Assembly (NCBI GenBank): GCA_017416325.1 | Contig: JAFQCV010000014.1 | Location: 1 to 33,364 of the forward strand | Source: Oscillospiraceae bacterium | Lineage (GTDB): Bacteria > Bacillota > Clostridia > Oscillospirales > Oscillospiraceae | Direction: 5' to 3' | DNA: 33,364 bases | Made by a program: the position numbers and the translations under genes | Shown: piece by piece, positions 21,620-29,790 of the stretch | Layout of the letters: every line of letters begins with the position of its first letter | Numbering within the stretch: position 1 is the stretch's first letter | The notes under the pieces: model-generated | Told to the model about the DNA's origin: nothing | Seen by the model: the letters and a program-made list of their open reading frames with translations, nothing else | Databases searched by the model: none

Positions 21620-23053
21620 TCAGCACTTTTTCAGCAGGCGGATGTAAAATTCTACGCAGCGGGAAATGGTTTCCAGCCGGATCCGCTCGTTGTGGCCGTG
21701 GATCGTGCCGCGCTCCTGCGCGGTCAGATCCATGGCAGAGAACCGGTAAACATGGTTGCTTAAATCCCGGTAGTGACGGGAATCCGAACATTGTACCATC
21801 AGATAAGGAGACACAATGCAGCCTGGCCAGGTTTCCGCTACAGAGGAGGCAACCTTGTCCCAGGCAGGACAGCCGGTTTCGGAGACCGGGCTGGGCTCAA
21901 AGGATTCCAGAGCGGAGATCTCTACCTGGGGGTCATCTACCGTCTTGCGCAGGTAGGCAAGGGCAGACTGTACGGAATCCTTCGGGTTCAGCCGCATATT
22001 GCAGACCATTTTCGCTTCCGGCGGGATCACATTCCGGGCAGAGCTGCCTTCCATCTGGGTGAAAGCGGTGGTGGTACGCACCAAAGCGTTCATCTCGCCG
22101 CCGGAGAGCCGGCCCAGCAGGTCAATGACCCAGCCAAAACACCAGAGATTGGCGAAGATGATCCGGTACAGGAGAGTGGAGTGACGGCCCAGGGTGTCAA
22201 ACATTTGGGAGGCAGGGCCTTCGATATGGGCTTTGAAGGGATGGTCTTCCACCTTCTTGCAGGCGGCAGCCAAAATACCCACAGGGGTATGGGGCTTGGG
22301 AGCGGAGGCGTGGCCGCCGTTAGAAACGGTGCGGTACTGGGCGTTGATCATACCCTTTTCCGCAATGCCGATGAGCCCGCAGGGCGCTTTGACCCCGGGG
22401 AACACATTTTCCACCACAGCGCCGCCTTCGTCCACCACCAAAGCGGGGTGGATGTCATGGGTGACAAAGTAGTTGACGATGTTCACAGCGCCTAACCCGT
22501 TGACCTCCTCGCCGCCGGAGAAGGCAAAGTACACATCGTTTTCCGGCTGGAAATTCTGAGAGATCAAGTGGTTGGCGGCGGACAGGATGCCGTTCATGGT
22601 GACTTTGGTATCCAAAGAACCACGACCCCAAAGGACGCCGTCTTCGATGATAGCTTCAAAGGGGGGCTTTTCCCAGCTGTTTTCGTCTACGGGGACCACA
22701 TCATAGTGGGCCATCATAACAGAAGGATCTTTCGGGGATTTGCCCGGCCACCGCAGCAGCAGCGCCCGGTCAGGCAGCCGGCGGCAGGAGCAGATATCAA
22801 ACACCCGGGGGTACAGGGTAGGCAGCAGGGCGATGAGCTTTTCAAATTCCGCGTCATCTTCCTGGGCAGGATCTACATGGGATACGGTCTTGCAGCGGAT
22901 CAGCGCGGCAAGGGCATCCACAGCAGCGTCTTTCGGAAAGGTGACGGGCGTATCATCGGTTTTGGGAGGTGTTTTGGGTCGGAACATGGCGGTGCGGATC
23001 AGAACCACCGCCAGAAATGCTGCCGCCAGGCCGCCTAAGATCCAGCCGATCAT
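21620..23053 (-). CDS. M20-family metallopeptidase, membrane-anchored
   Basis: A 477-residue M20/M28-type zinc peptidase (the group including PM20D1 and carboxypeptidase-S-like enzymes) that cleaves terminal peptide or N-acyl amino acid bonds. One membrane segment at the N-terminus (about 3-22) has no lipobox. The metal-binding set is intact: MMAHYDVVPV (His116, Asp118), GRGSLDTK (Asp148, bridging), SGGEEVNG (Glu182 base, Glu183), VVDEGG (Asp208) and TIHGHNERI (His near 452-454). The lid (dimerisation) domain is at about 235-360. The ATG directly follows the TAA of the upstream membrane-protein gene, indicating translational coupling. If the N-terminal segment is a signal anchor in the usual orientation, the catalytic part would be outside; with few positive charges ahead of it, orientation is uncertain. 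Confidence 0.9.
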   Translation of the reverse strand: MIGWILGGLAAAFLAVVLIRTAMFRPKTPPKTDDTPVTFPKDAAVDALAALIRCKTVSHVDPAQEDDAEFEKLIALLPTLYPRVFDICSCRRLPDRALLLRWPGKSPKDPSVMMAHYDVVPVDENSWEKPPFEAIIEDGVLWGRGSLDTKVTMNGILSAANHLISQNFQPENDVYFAFSGGEEVNGLGAVNIVNYFVTHDIHPALVVDEGGAVVENVFPGVKAPCGLIGIAEKGMINAQYRTVSNGGHASAPKPHTPVGILAAACKKVEDHPFKAHIEGPASQMFDTLGRHSTLLYRIIFANLWCFGWVIDLLGRLSGGEMNALVRTTTAFTQMEGSSARNVIPPEAKMVCNMRLNPKDSVQSALAYLRKTVDDPQVEISALESFEPSPVSETGCPAWDKVASSVAETWPGCIVSPYLMVQCSDSRHYRDLSNHVYRFSAMDLTAQERGTIHGHNERIRLETISRCVEFYIRLLKKC

Positions 23054-23719
23054 TTACAGCACCCCTCTCTTATAGAGGATACGGCCTGTGCCGATGGTGA
23101 ACAGGGCGGATACAGGGACCATGATGCCCACCGTGCCGGAGTCCAAAGCAGGCACGAAGATAAACAAAATCAGCATCAGCACCACAGGGGCAACTGCCAG
23201 CTTCCAGTTCTTGCTGACAAAGGCGACCCCAAGACCGCCAAACAGGGCAGGCAGGATCTGGGCAAAAGCAGGCTGCAGCACCGGGGCGCTGAGGATGGGT
23301 GTCAAGGGCGCGATGAGAATCACGCCGATGATAATGATCACCGTGGTGACGATGCTGGAGGTGGCGATGGCGATGGTGGAGATCACTTCACCCTCTTCGG
23401 AGTTGGCGCTGACCTCGTTCTGCTCCAGGGCGTTGAGGGCGCAGGGGAGCTTCAGGTTGGAGATGTTGCCGGTAACAAAGCTTAAGTAAGAGCCGCCGGC
23501 ACCCAGCATGGGAACATAAGTAACCGTCTCAATGGCGCCCACAGCCCAGTACATGGGGGCGGTAGCCACAAGACCGACACCCAGCGCCTTCCAGTCGGGA
23601 AGTACACCGAATACCACAGCTACAACAATGGGGAAAGCCATCAGAAGAACCATAACGCTTAAGTTCCAAATGCGTCCGTCTCTGTGAACACTGTCTAAAT
23701 AACTCAAATTCTTTTTCAT
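23054..23719 (-). CDS. Unknown integral membrane protein, partner of DUF5058 protein
   Basis: A 221-residue protein with about five or six membrane segments and a hydrophilic N-terminus (MKKNLSYLDSVHRDGRIWNL). I do not recognise a characterised family. Notable is the stretch GAGGSYLSFVTGNISNLKLPCA (about 72-93), a Gly/Ser/Asn-rich segment inside the membrane of the kind that lines substrate paths. A short soluble loop (NEVSANSEEGEV, about 101-112) and Pro-rich helices (LIAPLTPILSAPVLQPAF) follow. GAGAGGAGG precedes the ATG. It lies 16 bases after the DUF5058 gene and directly abuts the peptidase gene, so all three are one transcript. The arrangement suggests a two-subunit transporter whose substrate is processed by the peptidase; this is inference. 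Confidence 0.82.
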   Translation of the reverse strand: MKKNLSYLDSVHRDGRIWNLSVMVLLMAFPIVVAVVFGVLPDWKALGVGLVATAPMYWAVGAIETVTYVPMLGAGGSYLSFVTGNISNLKLPCALNALEQNEVSANSEEGEVISTIAIATSSIVTTVIIIIGVILIAPLTPILSAPVLQPAFAQILPALFGGLGVAFVSKNWKLAVAPVVLMLILFIFVPALDSGTVGIMVPVSALFTIGTGRILYKRGVL

Positions 23720-23735
23720 AGCTTCGTTCCTCCTC

Positions 23736-24542
23736 TCAGCTGAGCCAGACGGTAAGGGGAATGGCGGCAGCCATACCCAGCACCAGGGAAATGGGCAGGG
23801 CGTACTCGCTGAGCCATTTCAGCTTGGGTTTGCGCATCAGCAGGCCGCAAATCACCATCACCACTGCGGATACTCCCATGACACATACAGGGATCAGACC
23901 GGAGGTGGCGGATACCGGGATCTTATTTTCCACTTCTACACCGTTTTCTATGACGGTTTCGGTGATAAAACGGGTGCTGGGATCCCACAGGCGGCTGACA
24001 TCACAGAATACGAAGCCCAGGAAGGCGGCGATCATGCCGATAAACAGGGCGTTGGAGAAGGTATCAGCCCATTTGGCATCCCGTTTCCCCAGATTGACCA
24101 TACCGTTTTGCAGCTTTTTGCCGATGACCGGCACCAGCCAGATACCCAGCATGATGGAAATGGTCATGACCAGAAGGACATTGACATACTGCTGTGCGGT
24201 CAGCGCGCTGCCGGAGCCAAGGGCCTGTCCCATAGCTTCCAGGGCGTTGCTGGCAGCAATGGTCTCATAGCTCATGGAGCCGACCACACTCAGCCGCAGC
24301 CAGGGAAGCGGCAGACCCAAGGTCTGGCTCAAGGTCATGACACTGATGACGATGGCCACCGCAGGGGCGATGGTGAAGATCGCCGCGGTTTTGACGGTCT
24401 TGCGGATCTTTTTCTGGTCCATGCCCAACTGGCGGCTGCGCTTCAAAGCCTTCATTAGGAAAAAGACAGACTGCGCCAGAACAACGGCAATCAAAATTCC
24501 TGCCAGTACGAACAGGATCGGGTGATTTACACGAAATTCCAT
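23736..24542 (-). CDS. DUF5058 family membrane protein
   Basis: A 268-residue integral membrane protein of the DUF5058 family (function unknown), with about seven hydrophobic segments. It starts MEFRVNHPILFVLAGILIA. A basic cytoplasmic loop RSRQLGMDQKKIRKTVK lies at about 36-52. The segment SVVGSMSYETIAASNALEAMG (about 85-105) has the polar, small-residue makeup of a substrate site and mirrors the Gly/Ser/Asn-rich segment of the next gene's product. A soluble loop (about 195-210, WDPSTRFITETVIENG) is probably external. The ATG at 24542 is chosen for GGAGGTG just upstream; in-frame ATGs 5 and 13 codons earlier lack one. First gene of a three-gene unit with its own promoter. Confidence 0.85.
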   Translation of the reverse strand: MEFRVNHPILFVLAGILIAVVLAQSVFFLMKALKRSRQLGMDQKKIRKTVKTAAIFTIAPAVAIVISVMTLSQTLGLPLPWLRLSVVGSMSYETIAASNALEAMGQALGSGSALTAQQYVNVLLVMTISIMLGIWLVPVIGKKLQNGMVNLGKRDAKWADTFSNALFIGMIAAFLGFVFCDVSRLWDPSTRFITETVIENGVEVENKIPVSATSGLIPVCVMGVSAVVMVICGLLMRKPKLKWLSEYALPISLVLGMAAAIPLTVWLS

Positions 24543-24571
24543 AAAGAACACCTCCATAAAAATATAGAACG

Positions 24572-24600
24572 ATTGTATCATACACAGTTAGACAAAACAA
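24572..24600 (-). promoter_or_regulatory. Promoter of the DUF5058 operon
   Basis: On the minus strand, TTGTTT (24600-24595), a 17-base spacer ending TGA, then TACAAT (24577-24572), giving an extended -10 (TGnTACAAT). Confidence 0.6.
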
Positions 24601-24664
24601 GCATGGATGAGATAAAACTCTCCATTTTGGGAAAAGGAAGTCAGAATTTCCTTGTCAAAATCCC

Positions 24665-24693
24665 TTGCTATTTTCCGGGGGATGGAGTACAAT
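24665..24693 (+). promoter_or_regulatory. Promoter of the DUF1846 gene
   Basis: TTGCTA (24665-24670), a 17-base spacer, then TACAAT (24688-24693). It is divergent from the DUF5058 promoter. Confidence 0.6.
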
Positions 24694-24727
24694 AGACAGA
24701 TAGGATGAAAAAGGAGAGGTGCGCCCT

Positions 24728-26194
24728 ATGGGAAACGTAGCCTTTGACAATGACAAATATTTGCAGACCCAGTCCGCGCATATCCGGGAGCGGCTGGCTC
24801 AGTTTGGCGGCAAGCTGTACCTGGAGTTCGGCGGCAAGCTGTATGACGACAATCACGCGGCAAGAGTCCTGCCCGGTTTTCAGCCGGACAGTAAGCTGCG
24901 GATGCTGCTGCAGCTGAAGGACCAGGTGGAGATGGTCATTGCCATCAATGCCGCGGATATTGAAAAGAATAAGATCCGGGGCGACTTGGGCATTACTTAT
25001 GACCGGGATGTGATCCGGTTGATCGGTATTTTCCGGGACTTTGGCCTGTATGTGTCCAGCGTAGTGCTGACCCGGTATAACGGCCAGGCGGCTGCCAAGG
25101 CGTTCCAGGCCCGTCTGGAGGGTATGGGACTGCGTGTGTACCGGCACTATGCCATCGAAGGGTATCCGTCCAATACTGCCCACGTGGTCAGCGATGAAGG
25201 CTTTGGCTGCAACGATTATATCGAGACGACCCGGGAGCTGGTGGTGGTCACCGCCCCCGGCCCAGGCAGCGGCAAGCTGGCAACCTGCTTAAGTCAGCTG
25301 TATCATGAGTATAAGCGGGGCGTCCGGGCAGGCTATGCCAAGTTTGAGACCTTCCCGGTATGGAATCTGCCTCTGAATCACCCGGTGAATCTGGCCTACG
25401 AGGCTGCCACCGCGGACCTTAGCGATGTGAATATGTTAGACCCCTTCCATTTGGAAGCTTACGGCGTTACCACCGTGAACTATAACCGGGATGTGGAAGC
25501 ATTTCCGGTGCTGGAGACCATGTTCAAGCGGATTCTGGGCACTTGCCCCTATAAATCTCCCACAGATATGGGTGTCAATATGGTGGGCAACTGTATTATA
25601 GAGGATGAAATTGCCAGGGAAGCTTCCCGGCAGGAGATCATCCGCCGGTACTATGCAGCCCTGTGTGAACAAAAGCAGGGCAAATGCTCCGACGATGTGG
25701 TGCGCAAGCTGGAGCTGCTGATGCAAAAGGCCCAGGTGGATATCACCAGCCGCCAGGTGGTTGCTTCTGCTATGGAACTGGCGGAGAAAACAGGAAAGCC
25801 TGCCGCGGCGATGCAGCTGCCTGACGGACGGATCGTTACCGGTAAGACCACCAATCTGCTGGGTGCCTCTGCGGCGCTGCTGATCAATGCCCTGAAGGCT
25901 TTGGGCGGCGTGCCGGATGAGCTGCATGTCATCTCTCCCAACGCCATTGATCCCATCCAGCATTTGAAGGTGGACCATTTGGGTAACCGCAACCCCCGGC
26001 TGCATACCGACGAGGTGCTGATTGCCTTGAGTATCAGCGCGGCCACCAATTCCGACGCGGAGCTGGCTATGGAACAGCTGAGCAAGCTTCGTGGCTGCGA
26101 GGTCCACAGCTCGGTGATCCTCTCTGCGGTGGATGAGAAGACCTTCAAGCGCCTGGGTGTGAACCTCACCTGTGAGCCCCGGTATAAGGCGTAA
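24728..26194 (+). CDS. DUF1846 family protein
   Basis: A 488-residue cytoplasmic protein of the DUF1846 family, widespread in Firmicutes. Crystal structures show an ATP-dependent-enzyme-like fold, but the reaction is not settled. Features seen: FGGKLYDDNHAARVLPGF (about 35-52), AINAADIEKNKIRGDLGITY (about 73-92), a glycine-rich loop APGPGSGKLATCLSQ (about 177-191) that could hold a phosphate, PLNHPVNLAYEAATADLSDVN (about 215-235) and a C-terminal half with TGKTTNLLGASAALLINALK. The length is close to the family norm. The ATG at 24728 follows AAGGAGAGG. A GTG three codons upstream overlaps the binding site and is unlikely. It is followed 18 bases later by a small lipoprotein gene. Confidence 0.9.
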   Translation: MGNVAFDNDKYLQTQSAHIRERLAQFGGKLYLEFGGKLYDDNHAARVLPGFQPDSKLRMLLQLKDQVEMVIAINAADIEKNKIRGDLGITYDRDVIRLIGIFRDFGLYVSSVVLTRYNGQAAAKAFQARLEGMGLRVYRHYAIEGYPSNTAHVVSDEGFGCNDYIETTRELVVVTAPGPGSGKLATCLSQLYHEYKRGVRAGYAKFETFPVWNLPLNHPVNLAYEAATADLSDVNMLDPFHLEAYGVTTVNYNRDVEAFPVLETMFKRILGTCPYKSPTDMGVNMVGNCIIEDEIAREASRQEIIRRYYAALCEQKQGKCSDDVVRKLELLMQKAQVDITSRQVVASAMELAEKTGKPAAAMQLPDGRIVTGKTTNLLGASAALLINALKALGGVPDELHVISPNAIDPIQHLKVDHLGNRNPRLHTDEVLIALSISAATNSDAELAMEQLSKLRGCEVHSSVILSAVDEKTFKRLGVNLTCEPRYKA

Positions 26195-26212
26195 AGTTAT
26201 TTGGAGGTAGTT

Positions 26213-26713
26213 ATGAAAAGAGTTTTTGCGCTTATGATGGCGCTGCTGTTGGCGCTGTCTTTGGCTGCCTGCGGAAACGGTGACGGTCCGCAAGCGGGAA
26301 ATACCACCGGGACACAAGCTTCCACGCAGTCTTCAACCAATGCTTCTACCCAGGCTGCAACGGGAAATCAGCCTGCCTTTGATACCGGCTGGGCAAAAAA
26401 TGATTTTGAGGCCTTGCTGCCTGAGTTGCCGTTTGCCGGATGGTCCACCAGTCAGGTGGATGGCAATACCTATAAAATGGAATTGTCCGGGCTGAACACC
26501 AGCGCCGCTACCAATCCTCCGGAATCCGGAGAACCGGATGGCGCGGACAAGACGAAGCTGAAAAACTATCTGGCTTCTTTGAGCGGCTATGGCTTTACCG
26601 TGGAAGAAACCGGCACGGACTATCGGTGGCTGGTAACGGATGCCCAGGGAAATGAAATGGAATTTATGTGCGGCGATGGTTATTGCGGCATCACAATTCA
26701 AAAAGCAGCTTAA
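26213..26713 (+). CDS. Small hypothetical lipoprotein
   Basis: A 166-residue secreted lipoprotein: signal MKRVFALMMALLLALSL, lipobox LAAC with Cys20, then a low-complexity Thr/Ser/Gln/Asn linker (about 21-53) and a compact globular part (about 55-166). The globular part begins FDTGWAKNDFEALLPELPF and ends with MEFMCGDGYCGITIQKAA, with two cysteines five residues apart. A segment KLKNYLASLSGYGFTVEETGTDYRW suggests a small alpha/beta domain repeated in clostridial lipoproteins, but I cannot name the family. GGAGGT precedes the ATG at 26213. It is very likely co-transcribed with the DUF1846 gene and ends at a strong terminator. Confidence 0.8.
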   Translation: MKRVFALMMALLLALSLAACGNGDGPQAGNTTGTQASTQSSTNASTQAATGNQPAFDTGWAKNDFEALLPELPFAGWSTSQVDGNTYKMELSGLNTSAATNPPESGEPDGADKTKLKNYLASLSGYGFTVEETGTDYRWLVTDAQGNEMEFMCGDGYCGITIQKAA

Positions 26714-26716
26714 TGT

Positions 26717-26748
26717 AAAAAGCACTGCAATTATTTGCAGTGCTTTTT
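26717..26748. terminator. Bidirectional terminator
   Basis: A 14-base perfect stem (AAAAAGCACTGCAA with TTGCAGTGCTTTTT) and a TTAT loop, between the convergent lipoprotein and dus genes. Confidence 0.9.
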
Positions 26749-26761
26749 GCTATGTATCCGT

Positions 26762-27688
26762 TTACGATTTTGAGGGATAAGCCTGGAGGATCTCCCGGGT
26801 GATGCTTCGGAATTCTGCTAAATCGGTGGTCTTGCGAAGGCGTTTTGCCAACTTTTCGCAGCCGTCTAACCGGGAAAGCACCAGATTCCAGTTTTCTTTC
26901 AGCCGAAACATGGCGTTCCGGGAGCCGCCGAAGGCGGTAAGATAGGCTTCCAGCAGCGCATCCATAAATGCCCCCAGGACCTGGGGGTCCGTACCCCCAG
27001 GGGTGAGCATCCCCGGGTCTGCCACAAGTCCCCGGCCGATCATCACCGCCTGCACCTGGGGAAAGAGGTTTTGAATCTCTTGAATCCGGGCGGTATCGGC
27101 AATATCGCCGTTATAGACGATGGGGTTTTTGCTGTTTTGGGCGGCGTAACGGAACATGGCAAGGTCTACATCTCCGGCATAAAACTGCTTACGCACCCGG
27201 GGATGCACAGTTAGTTCTGCTATAGGGTAACGGTTGAAAATTTCCAAAAGGGCAGGAAATTCCGCAGGATCTTCAAAGCCCAGCCGGGTCTTGACGGAGA
27301 TGGGAAGGGTGGCTTTGGAAAAGACGGCATCGAAAAAGGCGTCCAGAGCATCCGGATCCCGGAGCATACCGCTGCCTTTTCCCTTGGCGGTAACGGTACC
27401 GGAAGGACAGCCCAGATTCAGATTCACTTCTTCATATCCCAATTCCCGGCATTTCTCTGCCGCCCACAAAAAATCCTCCGGCACTTTGGTCAGCAGCTGG
27501 GGGATCGCCGAGAAATTCTCGCTGGCAGCCGGCGGCAGCTCCCGGGCCTCCCGATTTGTCAGCTCCCGATGAACAGTAGGGGACAGAAAGGGCATATAGT
27601 ACCGGTCCACACCGGGGAAAAAGCGGTGGTGCAGGCACCGGTAAATGCTGTCTGTGATCCCCTCCATAGGGGCGAAATAATAACGCAT
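26762..27688 (-). CDS. dus: tRNA-dihydrouridine synthase
   Basis: A 308-residue flavin enzyme that reduces uridine in the tRNA D loop. It opens with YFAPMEGITD (FMN-binding barrel start). The catalytic Cys94 is in NLNLGCPSG, and the phosphate/substrate segments are VKTRLGF (about 165-171), TVHPRVRKQFYAGDVD (about 190-205), NGDI (about 223-226) and IGRGLVADPG. The C-terminal helical tRNA-binding domain spans about 240-308. The ATG at 27688 follows AGGAAAGGAAA. The frame stays open for 44 more codons upstream, but those are repeat copy B and must not be included. No clear promoter is seen between the repeat and the start, so transcription may begin inside the repeat. The exact Dus subtype is not decidable here. 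Confidence 0.92.
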   Translation of the reverse strand: MRYYFAPMEGITDSIYRCLHHRFFPGVDRYYMPFLSPTVHRELTNREARELPPAASENFSAIPQLLTKVPEDFLWAAEKCRELGYEEVNLNLGCPSGTVTAKGKGSGMLRDPDALDAFFDAVFSKATLPISVKTRLGFEDPAEFPALLEIFNRYPIAELTVHPRVRKQFYAGDVDLAMFRYAAQNSKNPIVYNGDIADTARIQEIQNLFPQVQAVMIGRGLVADPGMLTPGGTDPQVLGAFMDALLEAYLTAFGGSRNAMFRLKENWNLVLSRLDGCEKLAKRLRKTTDLAEFRSITREILQAYPSKS

Positions 27689-27711
27689 AGCGGTGTTTCC
27701 TTTCCTGTTGG

Positions 27712-27901
27712 CAAATTGCCATTTTTCGGGGAGTTTGTTTGTAGGGCGGGGGCTTGCTCCCGCCGCAAACATGACAAACATAAAATCGTTTCTAGATGTT
27801 TCACCGGAAATTTGACACAAAATACAAACTATTTAAATATTGTCATGTAAACGGCGGGAGCAAGCCCCCGCCCTACGATCTAATCGATAAACGGGAATTT
27901 G
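27712..27901. repeat. MITE-like palindromic repeat, copy B (inverted)
   Basis: The core at 27741-27876 (136 bases) has the same perfect 25-base terminal inverted repeats as copy A and lies in the opposite orientation. Outer ends are CAAATTGCCATTTTTCG (27712-27728) and TCGATAAACGGGAATTTG (27884-27901). Its left end provides the DNA just upstream of dus; its right end stops about 20 bases short of the RNase J terminator. Confidence 0.85.
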
Positions 27902-27923
27902 ATTATCTTCATTAAAACACAAA

Positions 27924-27947
27924 AGCCGCCCTTTTGCAAGGGCGGCT
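27924..27947 (-). terminator. Terminator of the RNase J gene
   Basis: A 10-base stem (AGCCGCCCTT with AAGGGCGGCT) and a four-base loop. Read on the minus strand it is followed by TTTGTGTTTT. It lies six bases past the stop codon. Confidence 0.85.
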
Positions 27948-27953
27948 TCATTC

Positions 27954-29609
27954 TTAAATTTCCATGATAACGGGTAGGATCATGGGGTTGCGCTTGGTGT
28001 GCTTATAAAGGTAACCGGAAAGATCGTTTTTAATGGCGGATTTGATAGTCGCCCAGTCCCGGGTGCGCTTGCGTCCGCAGCGGTCCAGGGTCTCCATGAC
28101 CACGCAGCGCAGGTCTTCCATCAGCTCCTCCGACTCTTTCACATAGACAAAGCCCCGGGTGATGATATCCGGGCCGGTGATGACGCTGCCGTCCTCGGCG
28201 GACAGGTTCACGCACACTACGATCATGCCGTCCTCTGCCAGGTGCTTTCGATCCCGAAGCACCACGCTGCCCACATCGCCCACGCCGGTGCCATCCACGA
28301 ATACCTTACCGGCAGGCACAGAGCCGTTTATCTTACAGGTCTTGCCGGACAGCTCGAAGACTGTGCCGATTTCGCCAATGTGAATATTTCTCGGGTGCAT
28401 ACCCATCAGCTGCGCCAGCTTGCCGTGGATCTGCAGATGCCGCTGCTCACCGTGGACAGGGATGAAGAATTTCGGCTTGACCAGGGCGTGGACCAGCTTC
28501 AGTTCCTCCTGACAGGCGTGGCCGGAAACATGCAGGCCCTCGCTCTTTTCATACACCACATCGGCGCCCTTGCGGTACAGCTCGTTGATGATCCGGGAGA
28601 CCGCCTTTTCGTTGCCGGGAATGGCAGAGGCGGAAATGATGATCCGGTCACCGGCGGTGATATCGATCTGCTTGTGGGTGGAAAATGCCATCCGGTAAAG
28701 CGCCGACATATTTTCGCCCTGAGAGCCGGTGGAAACGATAACGACCTTGTTCTTGGGCAGGCTCTTAATGGCACCCAAATCTACGATCGTACCGGCTTTT
28801 ACCTTCAGATAACCCAGCTCCTGGGCTACCTTCAGCATGTTTTCCATACTGCGGCCGGTGACTGCCACTTTGCGGCCATAGCGCTGGGCGGTGGCAAGGA
28901 CAGCCTGGATCCGGTGCATATTGGAGGCGAAGGTGGTGACGATGATCCGCTGGTCGCAGTTTTTGAACTGCCGGTCCAGGCTTTCCGCCACCACATTTTC
29001 ACTGGGAGTATAGCCGGAGCGCTCCACATTGGTGGAGTCTGCCAGCAATGCCAGCACACCCTGATTGCCCAGCTCGCCCAGCCGGGCCAGGTCGGTCATG
29101 CCGCCTACGGCGGTGGGATCGATCTTAAAGTCGCCGGTGAAGATCACCTTGCCCACGGGACAGGTGATGCAGAAAGCAACGGCATCGGCGATGGAATGGT
29201 TCACATGGATAAATTCCACGGTGAAGCAGCCTGCTCTTACCACATCGCCGGGTTTATGATTGATCAGCTTGATGGCATCTGCCAGACCGTGCTCCTCCAG
29301 CTTCAGCTTGATCAGACCGTTGGTCATAGCGGTGCCATGTATGGTACAGGGAGCTTGCCGCATACAGTAGGGGATAGAACCGATATGGTCTTCGTGGCCG
29401 TGGGTAATGAACATGCCCCGAAGCTTTTTCTTATTGGCGACCAGGTAGGAAAAGTCGGGGATCACCAGATCCACGCCGTACATATCCTCATCCGGGAAGC
29501 CGAGGCCGCAGTCTACTACGATCATGTCTTTTCCGTATTCCAGGACGGTGATGTTCTTGCCGATCTCATCCAAACCGCCCAGAGGAATGATTTTGAGTTT
29601 TTCTGCCAA
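27954..29609 (-). CDS. rnj: Ribonuclease J
   Basis: A 551-residue metallo-beta-lactamase/beta-CASP ribonuclease with 5'-3' exonuclease and endonuclease activity, central to mRNA decay and rRNA maturation in Firmicutes. N-terminal KIIPLGGLDEIGKNITVLEYG is the family signature. The metal site is ITHGHEDHIGSIPY (about 70-83). Other motifs are VEFIHVNHSIADA (about 135-147), FTGDFKIDPT (about 160-169), VSTGSQGENMSAL (beta-CASP, about 330) and HVSGHACQEEL (about 393-403). The C-terminal domain is about 450-551. I choose the TTG at 29609, seven bases after AAAGGAG; this gives the usual family length. A longer in-frame start at 29714 has no ribosome binding site. The promoter -10 is near 29791, leaving a leader of about 175 bases. 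Confidence 0.93.
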   Translation of the reverse strand: MAEKLKIIPLGGLDEIGKNITVLEYGKDMIVVDCGLGFPDEDMYGVDLVIPDFSYLVANKKKLRGMFITHGHEDHIGSIPYCMRQAPCTIHGTAMTNGLIKLKLEEHGLADAIKLINHKPGDVVRAGCFTVEFIHVNHSIADAVAFCITCPVGKVIFTGDFKIDPTAVGGMTDLARLGELGNQGVLALLADSTNVERSGYTPSENVVAESLDRQFKNCDQRIIVTTFASNMHRIQAVLATAQRYGRKVAVTGRSMENMLKVAQELGYLKVKAGTIVDLGAIKSLPKNKVVIVSTGSQGENMSALYRMAFSTHKQIDITAGDRIIISASAIPGNEKAVSRIINELYRKGADVVYEKSEGLHVSGHACQEELKLVHALVKPKFFIPVHGEQRHLQIHGKLAQLMGMHPRNIHIGEIGTVFELSGKTCKINGSVPAGKVFVDGTGVGDVGSVVLRDRKHLAEDGMIVVCVNLSAEDGSVITGPDIITRGFVYVKESEELMEDLRCVVMETLDRCGRKRTRDWATIKSAIKNDLSGYLYKHTKRNPMILPVIMEI

Positions 29610-29790
29610 AATAGGACTCCTTTCGTTTTTTGAGGCCAAAAGGCCAAGCAAAGCAAGCAGCCACTTACCTTTGTCCCGGCCCTGTATCGCCATTTCAAAG
29701 GAAAACGCCTGCATAGTTATGGAATTTTGCGAAGCAGAGCAGCGCTCTGTCAGTCTGCCCGGGTCTGCCCACCCGGCACATGCTAGGATT

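Noticed and set aside
27689-27820. N-terminal extension of the dihydrouridine synthase by 44 residues
   Set aside because: The extension is encoded by repeat copy B. The family start motif and a ribosome binding site support the ATG at 27688.
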